Shown here: positions 16,873 to 25,472 of the stretch, one piece after another
Layout of the letters: each line of letters begins with the position of its first letter
How positions within the stretch are numbered: the first letter of the stretch is position 1
Origin: Alphaproteobacteria bacterium MedPE-SWcel
GTDB lineage: Bacteria; Pseudomonadota; Alphaproteobacteria; Rhodobacterales; Rhodobacteraceae
DNA: 50,913 bases
Assembly (NCBI GenBank): GCA_001874255.1
Contig: MPDC01000026.1
Coordinates: 1-50,913, forward strand
Direction: 5' to 3'
Program-made: the position numbers and the translations under genes
The notes under the pieces: generated by a model
What the model saw: only the letters and a program-made list of their open reading frames with translations
Told to the model about the DNA's origin: nothing
The model's database searches: none

Positions 16873-17241
16873 TTGAACCTCGTTTTGTTGGTATTCCGTT
16901 GCATACATATTTAAACGAAATCCCCTGGTTCTGCGCCTATCCATCCGTCTCTCCCCTGCTTGCGAAAGGATAGAGACCCATCTTTGGGATAGGTATCGCC
17001 ACCTTCCGAGGGTCACAAATCACCGATATTTGAGATAACATTGTTTCGTTATGAAGAAGCTAACGCCTCTTAACCATGATCTCCTGCAACTCATTGAAAA
17101 AATTAACCAAGTATTCACCGAATCAAGACAGACGAGGCCTGATGGACAGGCCGTGTCGCTGCGAATGCCTGGTCGTTTGCGGGGGCTGGCACGGGATGGC
17201 AGGGGCTGACCTTTGACCGCGGCTGCGATACTGTCACATCC
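16873..17241. other. AT-richer divergent spacer
   Basis: These 369 bases contain no convincing gene. The middle (about 17030-17125) is markedly AT-rich, with TTAACCAT and ATTAACCAA, and probably carries promoters for the ManC-like gene and the TfoX-C gene. No definite -35/-10 pair or operator could be assigned. Confidence 0.45.
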
Positions 17242-17577
17242 ATGACCACTCCAGTCTCCAGCATCCGCAACCTTGGACCGGCCTATCAGGAGGCCTGTGG
17301 CCGTGCGGGCATAAATTCCGCCGAAGAACTCCGCAGGCTCGGCGCGGATGCGGCCTATGCAAAGCTGCTGCAGTCCGGATCAAAACCGCATTTCATTGGC
17401 TACTACGTCCTGGTCATGGCGCTTCAGGGGCGACCATGGAACGATTGCAAGGGCAAAGAGAAAGAGGCGCTGCGCAAGCGTTTCGACGCCATCAAGGCAG
17501 GGTCATATGACAGCGCCCAATCGGCCCTGGATGCGATCCTTGACGAGATCGGGGTGATCGAGCGTCACCGGAGATGA
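17242..17577 (+). CDS. TfoX C-terminal domain protein
   Basis: A 111-residue cytoplasmic protein consisting only of the TfoX/Sxy C-terminal helix-hairpin-helix-like domain: SIRNLGPAYQEACGRAGINSAEELRRLGADAAYAKLL is the diagnostic stretch (shown by SIRNLGPAYQ and LRRLGADAAY). The TfoX N-terminal domain is absent, as in many alphaproteobacterial stand-alone versions. These have no established function and need not control competence. No strong ribosome site precedes the ATG. It stands alone, convergent with ndk. Confidence 0.85.
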   Translation: MTTPVSSIRNLGPAYQEACGRAGINSAEELRRLGADAAYAKLLQSGSKPHFIGYYVLVMALQGRPWNDCKGKEKEALRKRFDAIKAGSYDSAQSALDAILDEIGVIERHRR

Positions 17578-17635
17578 TCGGCCTCATCCTGTGACCATGA
17601 TGGCCACCATGTCAGCTGTACGTCGGAATTGATAT

Positions 17636-17668
17636 GCAAAAACCGCCACGCAGAACACGTGGCGGTTT
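17636..17668 (-). terminator. Intrinsic terminator of ndk
   Basis: AAACCGCCACG (17640-17650) and CGTGGCGGTTT (17658-17668) form a perfect 11-bp stem with a 7-base loop. On the minus strand the stem is followed by a T-run, 66 bases after the ndk stop codon. Confidence 0.88.
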
Positions 17669-17733
17669 CACAATGTCGACCCGGCCGGGAAAACCCTCCC
17701 GACCGTCCGGTATCTTCGGTGGCCCGATGCGGC

Positions 17734-18156
17734 TTAGCCGACCAGCTCGAGGCCAGAGAAGAAATATGCGATCTCTTCCGCTGCAGTCTCTGCCGCATCC
17801 GAACCGTGTACGGAGTTCTCACCCACGGATTCTGCGAATTCGGCGCGGATGGTGCCCGCTGCTGCATCGGCAGGGTTGGTGGCGCCCATGATCTCGCGGT
17901 TTTTCGCGATGGCGTTTTCACCTTCCAGAACCTGCACAACCACCGGAGCGGAGCACATGAATTCGCAGAGTTCGTCATAGAAGGGACGCTCGGCGTGGAC
18001 TTCGTAGAATTTGCCGGCCTGTGCCTTGGTCATGTGGATGCGTTTTTGCGCCACGATGCGCAGGCCTGCTTCTTCGAACTTGGCGTTGATCGCACCGGTC
18101 AGGTTGCGGCGGGTTGCATCGGGTTTGATGATCGAGAAAGTGCGTTCTAGTGCCAT
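17734..18156 (-). CDS. ndk: Nucleoside-diphosphate kinase
   Basis: Equilibrates nucleoside di- and triphosphates through a phospho-histidine. The 140-residue length is typical. The N-terminus [13 protein letters not shown] carries the ATP-site Lys, and the active site is [12 protein letters not shown] with the catalytic His. AAGGAG lies eight bases before the ATG at 18156, excluding a 13-residue in-frame extension. It is monocistronic with its own terminator. A palindrome lies 42 bases upstream of the start. Confidence 0.97.
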   Translation of the reverse strand: MALERTFSIIKPDATRRNLTGAINAKFEEAGLRIVAQKRIHMTKAQAGKFYEVHAERPFYDELCEFMCSAPVVVQVLEGENAIAKNREIMGATNPADAAAGTIRAEFAESVGENSVHGSDAAETAAEEIAYFFSGLELVG

Positions 18157-18197
18157 CAGGCGATCTCCTTGGTCAGGTATATGTCGTAGGTTCATTC

Positions 18198-18213
18198 GAG
18201 GTCCGAGGACCTC
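18198..18213. promoter_or_regulatory. Palindrome upstream of ndk
   Basis: GAGGTCC-GA-GGACCTC is a perfect 7-bp inverted repeat with a 2-base centre in the ndk 5' region. It could be an operator or an mRNA hairpin. The rest of this 286-bp spacer shows nothing recognisable. Confidence 0.3.
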
Positions 18214-18442
18214 CGCAACGATCTGGCGCCGGGTAACACGGCTGATGCGTCATGGGAAGAGGCTTGTCGGTGCCCGAAGGCGCAAACCCCGCCCCACCGC
18301 GCGGAGTTTTGAGAGGTTTCCTGCACGCCTGTCGCCCCATGTCGCTCCCTGCTCTCCCCCAAATCGGGTGATGCCGCATCATGCCGGGCCCAGCGCGACG
18401 GCAGAGCAAGCGCGTCCCCACCCGCGCCCTAGCCCCTGCGGC

Positions 18443-20032
18443 TCAACTCTGACGTTCGAGTCGGATCGACAAACTGCCCGCGTTGTTGCCGTACATATGC
18501 CAGGCATCATTGGCAAAGAGATACAGATAGCCACTCCGGTCGGCTGTGAAGGCCACATCCTTGCCAAGTCGGTGCATCTCATGCTCTTCGACCCCCTCGC
18601 CAAATTCGCTGGCGCCCTGCCCGTTCGCGATGGCTCCGATCAGGACAAACCAGGGCGCATCGCCCACACGGCGCGTGAAGGGCACATCCGCCTTCGCCAG
18701 ACGTTTGACCGAGCGCAACAGGCCGCGCAGGGCTTCTGGCACCGCAGCAAGCCCATAGGCGATCTTGCCCAGATGGGCGCCCGCCCTCGCCCCGTCCGCA
18801 GTTGCCGGAACAGAGGCGTCCAGCCATTCCCCATTGGCAATCACCCGGTAGGTGCCGCCCTGTTCGATATAGATGCCGGTACTGTTCCATCTGGGCCGTG
18901 CGCTGGCCTTGGTCTGGCAGCTCTCGCCCGGCGCCAGGCGCAGGCTCGGCCAATAGCTCCTCTCGCCGGGCGGTGGGGTCCGGTGCCGGGTGATGACAGA
19001 TGTATCAAAGCAGGTCCGGCCGTCCCAATCCTCGCGACTGCGCGCGCCGTCGGTCACTTCGGGCACCGCGCGCGGCCGGGTCGGACGATATCGAAACAGA
19101 CCGAGAAACGAATTATGCCGCATCGCAAAGGCATCCGGGTTCAAGTGACCGGGGGCGACGGGACGCAGGCCCAACCCGTTCTTCCGCGCCTCCTGCAGCA
19201 TCCAGTCCAGAGTGAGATCCCCGAGGCCACAGTCGGCATAGCTTCCTCCGACGTCCCCATGCACCCCGGGAAACCAACGCTGCTGCACATCCTGACCGGG
19301 GGCCCATTTCGTCCAGAGGGTCGGCGTAAAGTCCTGCCTGCGTTCGTCCATGGCAAGCGCCTGTCGCGCGCACGCAACATTGCCTCCCAGCTCGGTGTCG
19401 CGGAACCCGTGTTTGCGCGGATCCCCAAGCACCAGCCGCAACAGCCCCTTGTCATCGGGAATACCGAGCGCCCCGACCGTATCCCAGACGCCGATGAACC
19501 GGAACCCGAGCGTCGCCCGATCATGGAAGGGCACATTTTTCAGCGGCCGCTCCCGCAGCAAGGCCGATTGCAGGACCGTTTTCTCACCCTGCACCTTGTT
19601 GGATTGGTACCGCTCCATCAGCCGCTTCACGATCTGCCACGGGTCGTCGTAGGGGGACAGGTGGTCTGGTCTGAGGTCGGCAAGCCCGACATTGGACACC
19701 ATCCCCGCCAGGCTGCGCACCGTATAGGCGCCACGACTGAAGCCGAAGAGAAAGATCTCATCCCCCGGCGCATAGGTCTCGGCAAGGAATTTATAGGCGC
19801 TCATGATGTCATCCTCGAGCCGCAGCCCGATTGCACCGCCCAATGCCCGCCGGAAAAACCCGCCCGAGGTGCCAACCCCGGTGCGGTAATAGACGATCTG
19901 CCCGGTTCCCGAGCGGTCCTGTGTATCCACCAGCGAATGCAGCTTGGCCACATTGGTCGGCGTCGGCGTCCCGTTTTCGTGCTGATCCGCCGTGTTCCAC
20001 GTTCCGTCGCAACAAATGACCAATCTGCGCAT
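18443..20032 (-). CDS. DUF2235 alpha/beta hydrolase with C-terminal lectin-like domain
   Basis: A 529-residue protein. Residues about 1-340 are the DUF2235 domain: RRLVICCDGTWNT at the N-terminus, the nucleophile elbow FGFSRGAYTVR (S99), and FIGVWDTVGALG and FPGVHGDVGGSY, which supply acid and His candidates. DUF2235 includes type VI secretion phospholipase effectors and related lipases. Residues about 390-529 resemble the PA-IL/LecA-type jelly roll: GTYRVIANGEWLDA, FTADRSGYLYLFANDAW and MYGNNAGSLSIRL. No signal peptide is present. It is a single gene with no VgrG, PAAR or immunity gene beside it, so an effector role is unproven. AAGGGG lies about ten bases before the ATG. Confidence 0.87.
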   Translation of the reverse strand: MRRLVICCDGTWNTADQHENGTPTPTNVAKLHSLVDTQDRSGTGQIVYYRTGVGTSGGFFRRALGGAIGLRLEDDIMSAYKFLAETYAPGDEIFLFGFSRGAYTVRSLAGMVSNVGLADLRPDHLSPYDDPWQIVKRLMERYQSNKVQGEKTVLQSALLRERPLKNVPFHDRATLGFRFIGVWDTVGALGIPDDKGLLRLVLGDPRKHGFRDTELGGNVACARQALAMDERRQDFTPTLWTKWAPGQDVQQRWFPGVHGDVGGSYADCGLGDLTLDWMLQEARKNGLGLRPVAPGHLNPDAFAMRHNSFLGLFRYRPTRPRAVPEVTDGARSREDWDGRTCFDTSVITRHRTPPPGERSYWPSLRLAPGESCQTKASARPRWNSTGIYIEQGGTYRVIANGEWLDASVPATADGARAGAHLGKIAYGLAAVPEALRGLLRSVKRLAKADVPFTRRVGDAPWFVLIGAIANGQGASEFGEGVEEHEMHRLGKDVAFTADRSGYLYLFANDAWHMYGNNAGSLSIRLERQS

Positions 20033-20228
20033 ATCGCAATACCCCTTGTTTCAATACCAATTGCACCGGGGATCAGTCGCCCCGGACCGCTCAAATAAAA
20101 CAAAGGTAGCATATTTGCGCTCGGGACCAATGCAGGAAGGCGCCTTTGGCTGCCGTTCGGCTGACAGAGTTCCCGCAGTCGGCGGATAGTCATTGACCCC
20201 CTTCCCCGCTTTCGACATGAGAGACCCC

Positions 20229-22085
20229 ATGCTCAGGATCGAAAACATCACATATTCCGTCGAAGGCCGCCCCCTCATGGAGGAGGCCTCCGCCACCATT
20301 CCAACCGGCCACAAAGTGGGCGTTGTCGGCCGCAATGGCACCGGCAAGTCCACCTTGTTCCGCATCATCCGCGGGGAGCTGGCATTGGAGGGGGGCAGCA
20401 TCTCCCTGCCGTCCCAGGCCCGGATCGGCGGGATCGCACAGGAGGTGCCGTCCTCGGCGGACTCGCTGATCGACACGGTGCTGGCCGCAGACCTTGAACG
20501 CGCGGCGCTGATGGCAGAATCCGAGACCGCGACCGACGGCACAAGGATTGCCGAAATCCAGACCCGGTTGGCCGATATCGATGCCTGGTCCGCCGAGGCG
20601 CGGGCGGCCTCCATCCTCAAGGGGCTGGGCTTTGACGATGTGGACCAGCTGCGGCCCTGTTCCGATTTCTCCGGCGGCTGGCGGATGCGGGTGGCCTTGG
20701 CCGCCGTCCTGTTTGCGCAGCCCGATCTGCTGCTGCTTGACGAGCCGACCAACTACCTCGACCTCGAAGGGGCGCTGTGGCTGGAGAGCTATATCGCCAA
20801 ATACCCGCATACGGTGCTGATCGTCAGCCACGACCGTGGCCTTTTGAACCGGGCCGTCGGGGCGATCCTGCATCTGGAGGACCGCAAGCTGACGCTTTAT
20901 CAGGGGCCCTACGACACCTTTGCACAGACCCGCGCCGCCCGCATCGCCGCCGCCCAGTCCGAGGCGCAGAAACAGGATGCCCGCCGCGCCCACCTGCAGA
21001 GCTTTGTCGACCGCTTCCGGGCCAAGGCCTCCAAGGCGAAACAGGCCCAGTCGCGCCTGAAGATGATCGAGAAGATGAAACCGATCTCCACCCCGCAGGA
21101 GGCCGCCATGCGCGCGTTCTCCTTCCCGGAGCCCGAGGAAATGTCGCCGCCGATCATCCACCTTGAGGGCGGCACCACGGGCTATGGCGAGGTCGAGATC
21201 CTCAGCCGCCTCAATCTGCGCATCGATCAGGACGACCGCATCGCGCTTTTGGGCAAGAACGGTCAGGGCAAATCCACCCTGTCGAAACTGCTGGCCGACC
21301 GCCTGCCGCTGATCTCGGGCAAGATGGTGCGCTCCTCCAAGCTGCGGATCGGCTATTTCGCCCAGCATCAGGTGGATGAGCTTTATGTCGACGAGACCCC
21401 GATCGACCACCTGCGCCGCCTGCGCCCGAACGAGGCGCCCGGCAAATGGCGCACCCGGCTGGCGGGCTTCGGTCTGCGAACGGAGCAGGCGGACACGCTG
21501 GTGGGGCGGCTTTCGGGGGGGCAGAAGGCACGGCTGTCGCTGCTGCTGGCCACCCTCGACGCGCCCCATATGCTGATCCTCGACGAGCCGACCAACCACC
21601 TCGATATCGAAAGCCGCGAGGCGCTGGTGGATGCGCTGACCGCCTATAGCGGCGCGGTCATTCTGGTCAGCCACGACATGCACCTGCTGTCGATGGTCGC
21701 CGACCGCCTCTGGCTGGTGTCCGGCGGCACCGTCTCTCCCTATGACGGCGATCTGGACAGCTATCGCGACATGCTGCTGTCGCGGGACAAACCGGCCTCG
21801 AAATCAGCATCAAAGCCTGCCAAGACACCAAAGCGCCTGACCCGGGATCAGATCCTCGCGCTACGCTCTGAGGCGCGCAAGGCCGAAGCGCGGGTCGAAA
21901 AGCTGTCCCAGATGCGCGAGAAGCTCGACGACAAGCTGGCCGACCCCGAACTCTACGAAAAGGGCAAGACCTCGGGCGTCGAAGTCTGGCAGAAGAAACA
22001 CGCCGAATGCATCGAGGCGCTGGAGCGGGCCGAGGCAATGTGGATGAAGGCGCTGGAGAAGCTTGAGGTGGCAGAAGCGCAATGA
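20229..22085 (+). CDS. ABC-F family ATPase (YheS/Uup type)
   Basis: A soluble ribosome-associated twin ABC ATPase of about 618 residues, without membrane domains. Domain 1 has GRNGTGKST, signature FSGGWRMR and LLLLDEPTNYLD. Domain 2 has GKNGQGKST, LSGGQKAR and LILDEPTNHLD. A charged linker lies between them and a Lys-rich coiled-coil tail follows. ABC-F proteins act on stalled or antibiotic-bound ribosomes; which role applies is unknown. I chose the ATG at MLRIENITYSVEGR because it matches YheS-type N-termini; an ATG 12 bases upstream is possible. It overlaps marC by four bases (ATGA). Confidence 0.92.
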   Translation: MLRIENITYSVEGRPLMEEASATIPTGHKVGVVGRNGTGKSTLFRIIRGELALEGGSISLPSQARIGGIAQEVPSSADSLIDTVLAADLERAALMAESETATDGTRIAEIQTRLADIDAWSAEARAASILKGLGFDDVDQLRPCSDFSGGWRMRVALAAVLFAQPDLLLLDEPTNYLDLEGALWLESYIAKYPHTVLIVSHDRGLLNRAVGAILHLEDRKLTLYQGPYDTFAQTRAARIAAAQSEAQKQDARRAHLQSFVDRFRAKASKAKQAQSRLKMIEKMKPISTPQEAAMRAFSFPEPEEMSPPIIHLEGGTTGYGEVEILSRLNLRIDQDDRIALLGKNGQGKSTLSKLLADRLPLISGKMVRSSKLRIGYFAQHQVDELYVDETPIDHLRRLRPNEAPGKWRTRLAGFGLRTEQADTLVGRLSGGQKARLSLLLATLDAPHMLILDEPTNHLDIESREALVDALTAYSGAVILVSHDMHLLSMVADRLWLVSGGTVSPYDGDLDSYRDMLLSRDKPASKSASKPAKTPKRLTRDQILALRSEARKAEARVEKLSQMREKLDDKLADPELYEKGKTSGVEVWQKKHAECIEALERAEAMWMKALEKLEVAEAQ

Positions 22086-22705
22086 TCGACACGGCCTTCC
22101 TCATCACCTCATTCGTGACGCTTTTTGTAATCATCGACCCGATCGGGCTGATGCCGGTGTTTCTTGCGCTCACGCAGGGTATGACCTCCAGACAGCGACG
22201 CGCCATTGCCCTGCGCGCGTCCCTGACAGGGGTCGGAATTCTGACCGTTTTCGCGCTGTTTGGTGAAAGCGTGCTGGGGTTTATCGGGATCTCCATGCCG
22301 GCCTTCCGCGTGGCTGGCGGTGTGCTGCTGTTCCTGACCGCGCTCGATATGCTGTTTGAACGCCGCGCCGCGCGACGCCAGCATCAAGGCGATGAGATCG
22401 CCCCCGAAGATGACCCGTCGGTCTTTCCCATGGCGATCCCGCTGATTGCGGGTCCCGGCTCCATTGCCACCGTGATCCTGCTCACCGGTCAGCATCCGGG
22501 AATCGAAGGGCTGGCCTCGGTGATGGCCATCGTGGTTGCGGTGATCCTGCTGATGCTGGGGTTGTTCTCGATCTCGGGCCTGGTGGAACGGCTGCTTGGC
22601 CCGGTCGGGATCAATGTCGCCACCCGCCTGTTGGGGATGCTCTTGGCGGCGCTTTCGGTGCAATTCGTTCTGGAAGGTCTGCGCGCCTTTGGCTTTGCCA
22701 GCTAG
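22082..22705 (+). CDS. MarC-family inner-membrane protein
   Basis: A 207-residue protein with about six membrane segments. Diagnostic stretches are FVIIDPIGLMPVFLALT near the N-terminus and AIPLIAGPGSIATVILL in the second half. The MarC/UPF0056 family has no established function; the old link to multidrug resistance has been withdrawn. It is translationally coupled to the ABC-F gene through the ATGA overlap and is followed after 49 bp by a membrane protease. Confidence 0.92.
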   Translation: MIDTAFLITSFVTLFVIIDPIGLMPVFLALTQGMTSRQRRAIALRASLTGVGILTVFALFGESVLGFIGISMPAFRVAGGVLLFLTALDMLFERRAARRQHQGDEIAPEDDPSVFPMAIPLIAGPGSIATVILLTGQHPGIEGLASVMAIVVAVILLMLGLFSISGLVERLLGPVGINVATRLLGMLLAALSVQFVLEGLRAFGFAS

Positions 22706-22754
22706 ACATTGCGGCACCGGGCACCTACGTCCATCAGCAGGAGGACGCGTTTCA

Positions 22755-23336
22755 ATGACATCGGATGATATGGGCCGACTGCTCTACCTGATCGTATTGC
22801 TGGTGGCCGTCGGATCCTGGGTCTTCGTTCAGAACCGACAGTCACTCGGCAAGACCGCGCAGTATCTGGCCATCTGGGGGCTGATTTTTCTCGGCGTGCT
22901 CGCGGCATACGGGCTGTGGGACGATATCCGCGCCACGGTGCACCCTCGCCAGGCCATCGTCGCCGATGGCAACCAGATCACCGTGCCGCGCGCCCGCGAC
23001 GGTCATTATTATCTGACACTGGACGTCAACGGCCAACCGGTGGAGTTCCTCGTGGACACCGGAGCCAGCCAGATGGTGCTGAACGCGGCAGTGGCCGAAC
23101 GCATCGGCATCGACACCAGCGGCCTTGCCTATCTCGGCCGGGCGATGACCGCCAATGGCGAAGTGCGCACGGCAAGGGTCAAGCTCGACACTGTGACGCT
23201 GGGCCCCGTGACCGACAGGAATGTTGTGGCCTGGGTCAATGAAGGGGAATTGGACCAGTCGCTGTTGGGCATGGGCTACCTGCAGCGGTTCTCGGGGATC
23301 GAGATCCGCAACAACGAGCTGATCCTCACCCGCTAG
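22755..23336 (+). CDS. Membrane-anchored retropepsin-like aspartic protease
   Basis: A 193-residue clan AA protease of the TIGR02281 type. Two membrane helices (about 8-24 and 36-54) precede a soluble single-lobe protease with the active-site VEFLVDTGASQMVLN (D101-T-G-A) and the second conserved Gly-rich segment SLLGMGYLQRF. As a retropepsin it must dimerise to be active. Substrates are unknown. AGGAGG lies about ten bases before the ATG at 22755. Confidence 0.88.
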   Translation: MTSDDMGRLLYLIVLLVAVGSWVFVQNRQSLGKTAQYLAIWGLIFLGVLAAYGLWDDIRATVHPRQAIVADGNQITVPRARDGHYYLTLDVNGQPVEFLVDTGASQMVLNAAVAERIGIDTSGLAYLGRAMTANGEVRTARVKLDTVTLGPVTDRNVVAWVNEGELDQSLLGMGYLQRFSGIEIRNNELILTR

Positions 23337-23451
23337 CCCCAATGGCGACGGCTTGCTCCCTGCGGCTGTCTGCCCCCGCCAGGCCAAGTCGGAGCGGACT
23401 GGTGTGCGGTCCCTTCCGCGCGCCACCGCCCCATACAATGAAGCATATAAT

Positions 23452-23475
23452 GGCCCAGATACCGGCCCAGATACC
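23452..23475. repeat. Two exact tandem copies of a 12-bp unit
   Basis: GGCCCAGATACC occurs twice, followed by a partial third copy (GACCAG). It lies in the 182-bp convergent space between the protease gene and holC. Confidence 0.8.
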
Positions 23476-23518
23476 GACCAGCCCCCCCCGAGGCCCGCGA
23501 GACCGCAGGCGACCCCGG

Positions 23519-23992
23519 CTAGGCAGGCGCGGCGTCGCTTTCGGCCTTCTTTTCCCAACGTCCGGATTCCTCGGACCAGTATTGCGCCGCACAGCCCGCC
23601 CCGGTCAGCGCCTTCCACTGGCCCCGCGCCTGCTGAACCGCCTGCGGGTCCGTGCCGTCAAACAGGATGCAGACCCGCTCCAGCCTGCTGACTTCCTCGG
23701 CGCTGACGCCCGCACCATCCACGCTCATCACACAGGAGGGCAGATTGGGGGCCTCGGCCGATGCCGTCAGCAGAATGGGCTGCAGGGCGTCATGGGCGCC
23801 CCCGGCCAGCCCATGCGGCAGAAAGCTGGTCTCCCCGCCGAGCCAGAGCACGTCGTCCAGCCAGGCCAACCGGTCCGGGTCGGTGCCGCGCACCGCGATA
23901 CGCCACCCGGCACCGCGCGCCTTTTCCAGCAGCACAGGCAATGTCTCCTGCAACGGCTTGCGCGTCAGGTGATAGAAATAGGCCGCCCCCAT
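23519..23992 (-). CDS. holC: DNA polymerase III chi subunit
   Basis: The 157-residue clamp-loader accessory subunit links the holoenzyme to SSB. The N-terminus AAYFYHLTRKPLQETLPVLLEKA and the middle WLGGETSFLPHGLAGG follow the chi family; the FLPHG motif is diagnostic. Its ATG lies seven bases after the pepA stop, so the two are coupled. The pepA-holC pairing is also conserved in gammaproteobacteria, supporting the call. Confidence 0.93.
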   Translation of the reverse strand: MGAAYFYHLTRKPLQETLPVLLEKARGAGWRIAVRGTDPDRLAWLDDVLWLGGETSFLPHGLAGGAHDALQPILLTASAEAPNLPSCVMSVDGAGVSAEEVSRLERVCILFDGTDPQAVQQARGQWKALTGAGCAAQYWSEESGRWEKKAESDAAPA

Positions 23993-23999
23993 CGGTTGC

Positions 24000-25472
24000 T
24001 CACTCGTCCTCGAACTGGTCTTTCACCAGACGGTTCAGGGACATCACCCCCCAGCCCGTGGCCCCCTTGGGCGCGTAGGAGGTGTTGGATTTGACCGAGG
24101 CCACACCGGCGATATCAAGATGGATCCACGGGGTCTCCTCCTTGATGAACCGCTTCAGGAACTGGGCCGCGGTAATTGAGCCCGCAGGCCGGCCGCCGAC
24201 ATTTTTCATATCCGCGACATTCGACTTCAGCTGGTCATCATAGGCCTGGCCGAGCGGCATCCGCCACGCTCCCTCGTCCTCCGCTCCGGCGGCCTTCAGG
24301 AAGGCCTGGCACAGCTTGTCGTCATTGGAGAACACGCCCGCGTTTTCATGCCCGAGGCCGACGATGACAGCGCCGGTCAGCGTCGCCAGATCGATCACGC
24401 CCGCCGGTTTGAACCGTTCTTGCGCGTACCACAGCACATCACACAGAACCAGCCGACCCTCGGCGTCCGTATTGATGATCTCGACCGTGTCGCCCTTCAT
24501 CGAGGTCACCACATCGCCCGGGCGAATGGCGGTGCCGGAGGGCATGTTTTCGACCAGGCCGACAAGGCCGACCACATTGGCCTTGGCCTTGCGCAGGGCC
24601 AGGGCCCGCATGGTGCCCGCAACCACCCCGGCGCCGCCCATGTCCATGGTCATGTCTTCCATGCCACCGGCCGGTTTCAACGAGATCCCGCCGGTGTCAA
24701 ACACCACGCCCTTGCCCACAAGCGCAAGCGGCGCCGCCCCTGCCGCGCCACCGTTCCAGGACATCACCACCACTTTGGACGGGCTGGCAGAGCCCTGGCC
24801 GACACACAGCAGGGTGCGCATTCCCAGCGCCTCCAGATCTGCCTCTTCCAGCACCTCCACCTCGAGCCCGATGCTCTTCATCTCTGACAGGCGATCGGCA
24901 AATTCACTGGTGGTCAGCACGTTGGCCGGCTCGCTGACCAGATCGCGGGTCATGTGGACACCTTCGGCAACCGCCAGCAGCGGCTGGTAGGCAAGCTCCA
25001 TGTCCTCGGGGCGGTTGTGGCCAATCACCACCTCGCCGCGCGCATCGCTCGTGGCCGTTTTATGGGCATCGAAACTATAGCCGCGCAGGGCCAGACCAAA
25101 GGCAAGATCCGCCGCGCGGGACATATTTCCCGCCTTGACCGTCAGCGCCGAGGATCCTCTTGCTTCGGCCAGTTTGGCGCCAGCCTTGCGTGCCTCCACC
25201 GGGGTCATCCGGCGCGACAGGATCAGAACATGCAGCGCCTCTGCCGCCAGCCCCGCAGGCCAGGCCAGGGTGATGACGTGACCGGCTTTGGCCTTGGCAA
25301 AGCTCTCGGAGGCGATCAACCGGGCCACGGCGCCCTTGGTCAGCCGGTTGGCGCTGCGCGCGGCCTGATCCATTGTGCCCTCGGGCGTGACCACAATCGC
25401 AATATGGCCATCGATTTCAGCCAGGGATTTGGGATCGTAGATGGAAAAACGGATCGGGGTGAGCGCGCTCAT
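24000..25472 (-). CDS. pepA: Leucyl aminopeptidase (M17)
   Basis: A 490-residue di-zinc aminopeptidase that recycles N-terminal residues from peptides in the cytoplasm. The metal and catalytic signatures are intact: VGKGVVFDTGGISLKP (Lys and Asp), the DMGGAG region, and the M17 signature NTDAEGRLVL. AGGAG lies six bases before the ATG at 25472, ruling out a longer N-terminus. It is first gene of pepA-holC, transcribed away from the LPS-export operon. Confidence 0.96.
   Translation of the reverse strand: MSALTPIRFSIYDPKSLAEIDGHIAIVVTPEGTMDQAARSANRLTKGAVARLIASESFAKAKAGHVITLAWPAGLAAEALHVLILSRRMTPVEARKAGAKLAEARGSSALTVKAGNMSRAADLAFGLALRGYSFDAHKTATSDARGEVVIGHNRPEDMELAYQPLLAVAEGVHMTRDLVSEPANVLTTSEFADRLSEMKSIGLEVEVLEEADLEALGMRTLLCVGQGSASPSKVVVMSWNGGAAGAAPLALVGKGVVFDTGGISLKPAGGMEDMTMDMGGAGVVAGTMRALALRKAKANVVGLVGLVENMPSGTAIRPGDVVTSMKGDTVEIINTDAEGRLVLCDVLWYAQERFKPAGVIDLATLTGAVIVGLGHENAGVFSNDDKLCQAFLKAAGAEDEGAWRMPLGQAYDDQLKSNVADMKNVGGRPAGSITAAQFLKRFIKEETPWIHLDIAGVASVKSNTSYAPKGATGWGVMSLNRLVKDQFEDE

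Noticed and set aside
17045-17110. TTAACC-containing sites as a CtrA box
   Set aside because: The spacing between the half sites does not match TTAA-N7-TTAA, and AT-rich spacer gives such matches by chance.
18011-20098. Long open frame on the plus strand opposite the DUF2235 gene
   Set aside because: High-GC antisense shadow: Arg/Pro/His-rich, no family resemblance and no ribosome site, while the opposite strand carries clear motifs.
20190-21683. 497-codon open frame on the minus strand opposite the ABC-F gene
   Set aside because: Shadow of an unmistakable ABC-F protein; composition is Gln/Gly/Arg-rich and unlike any protein family.
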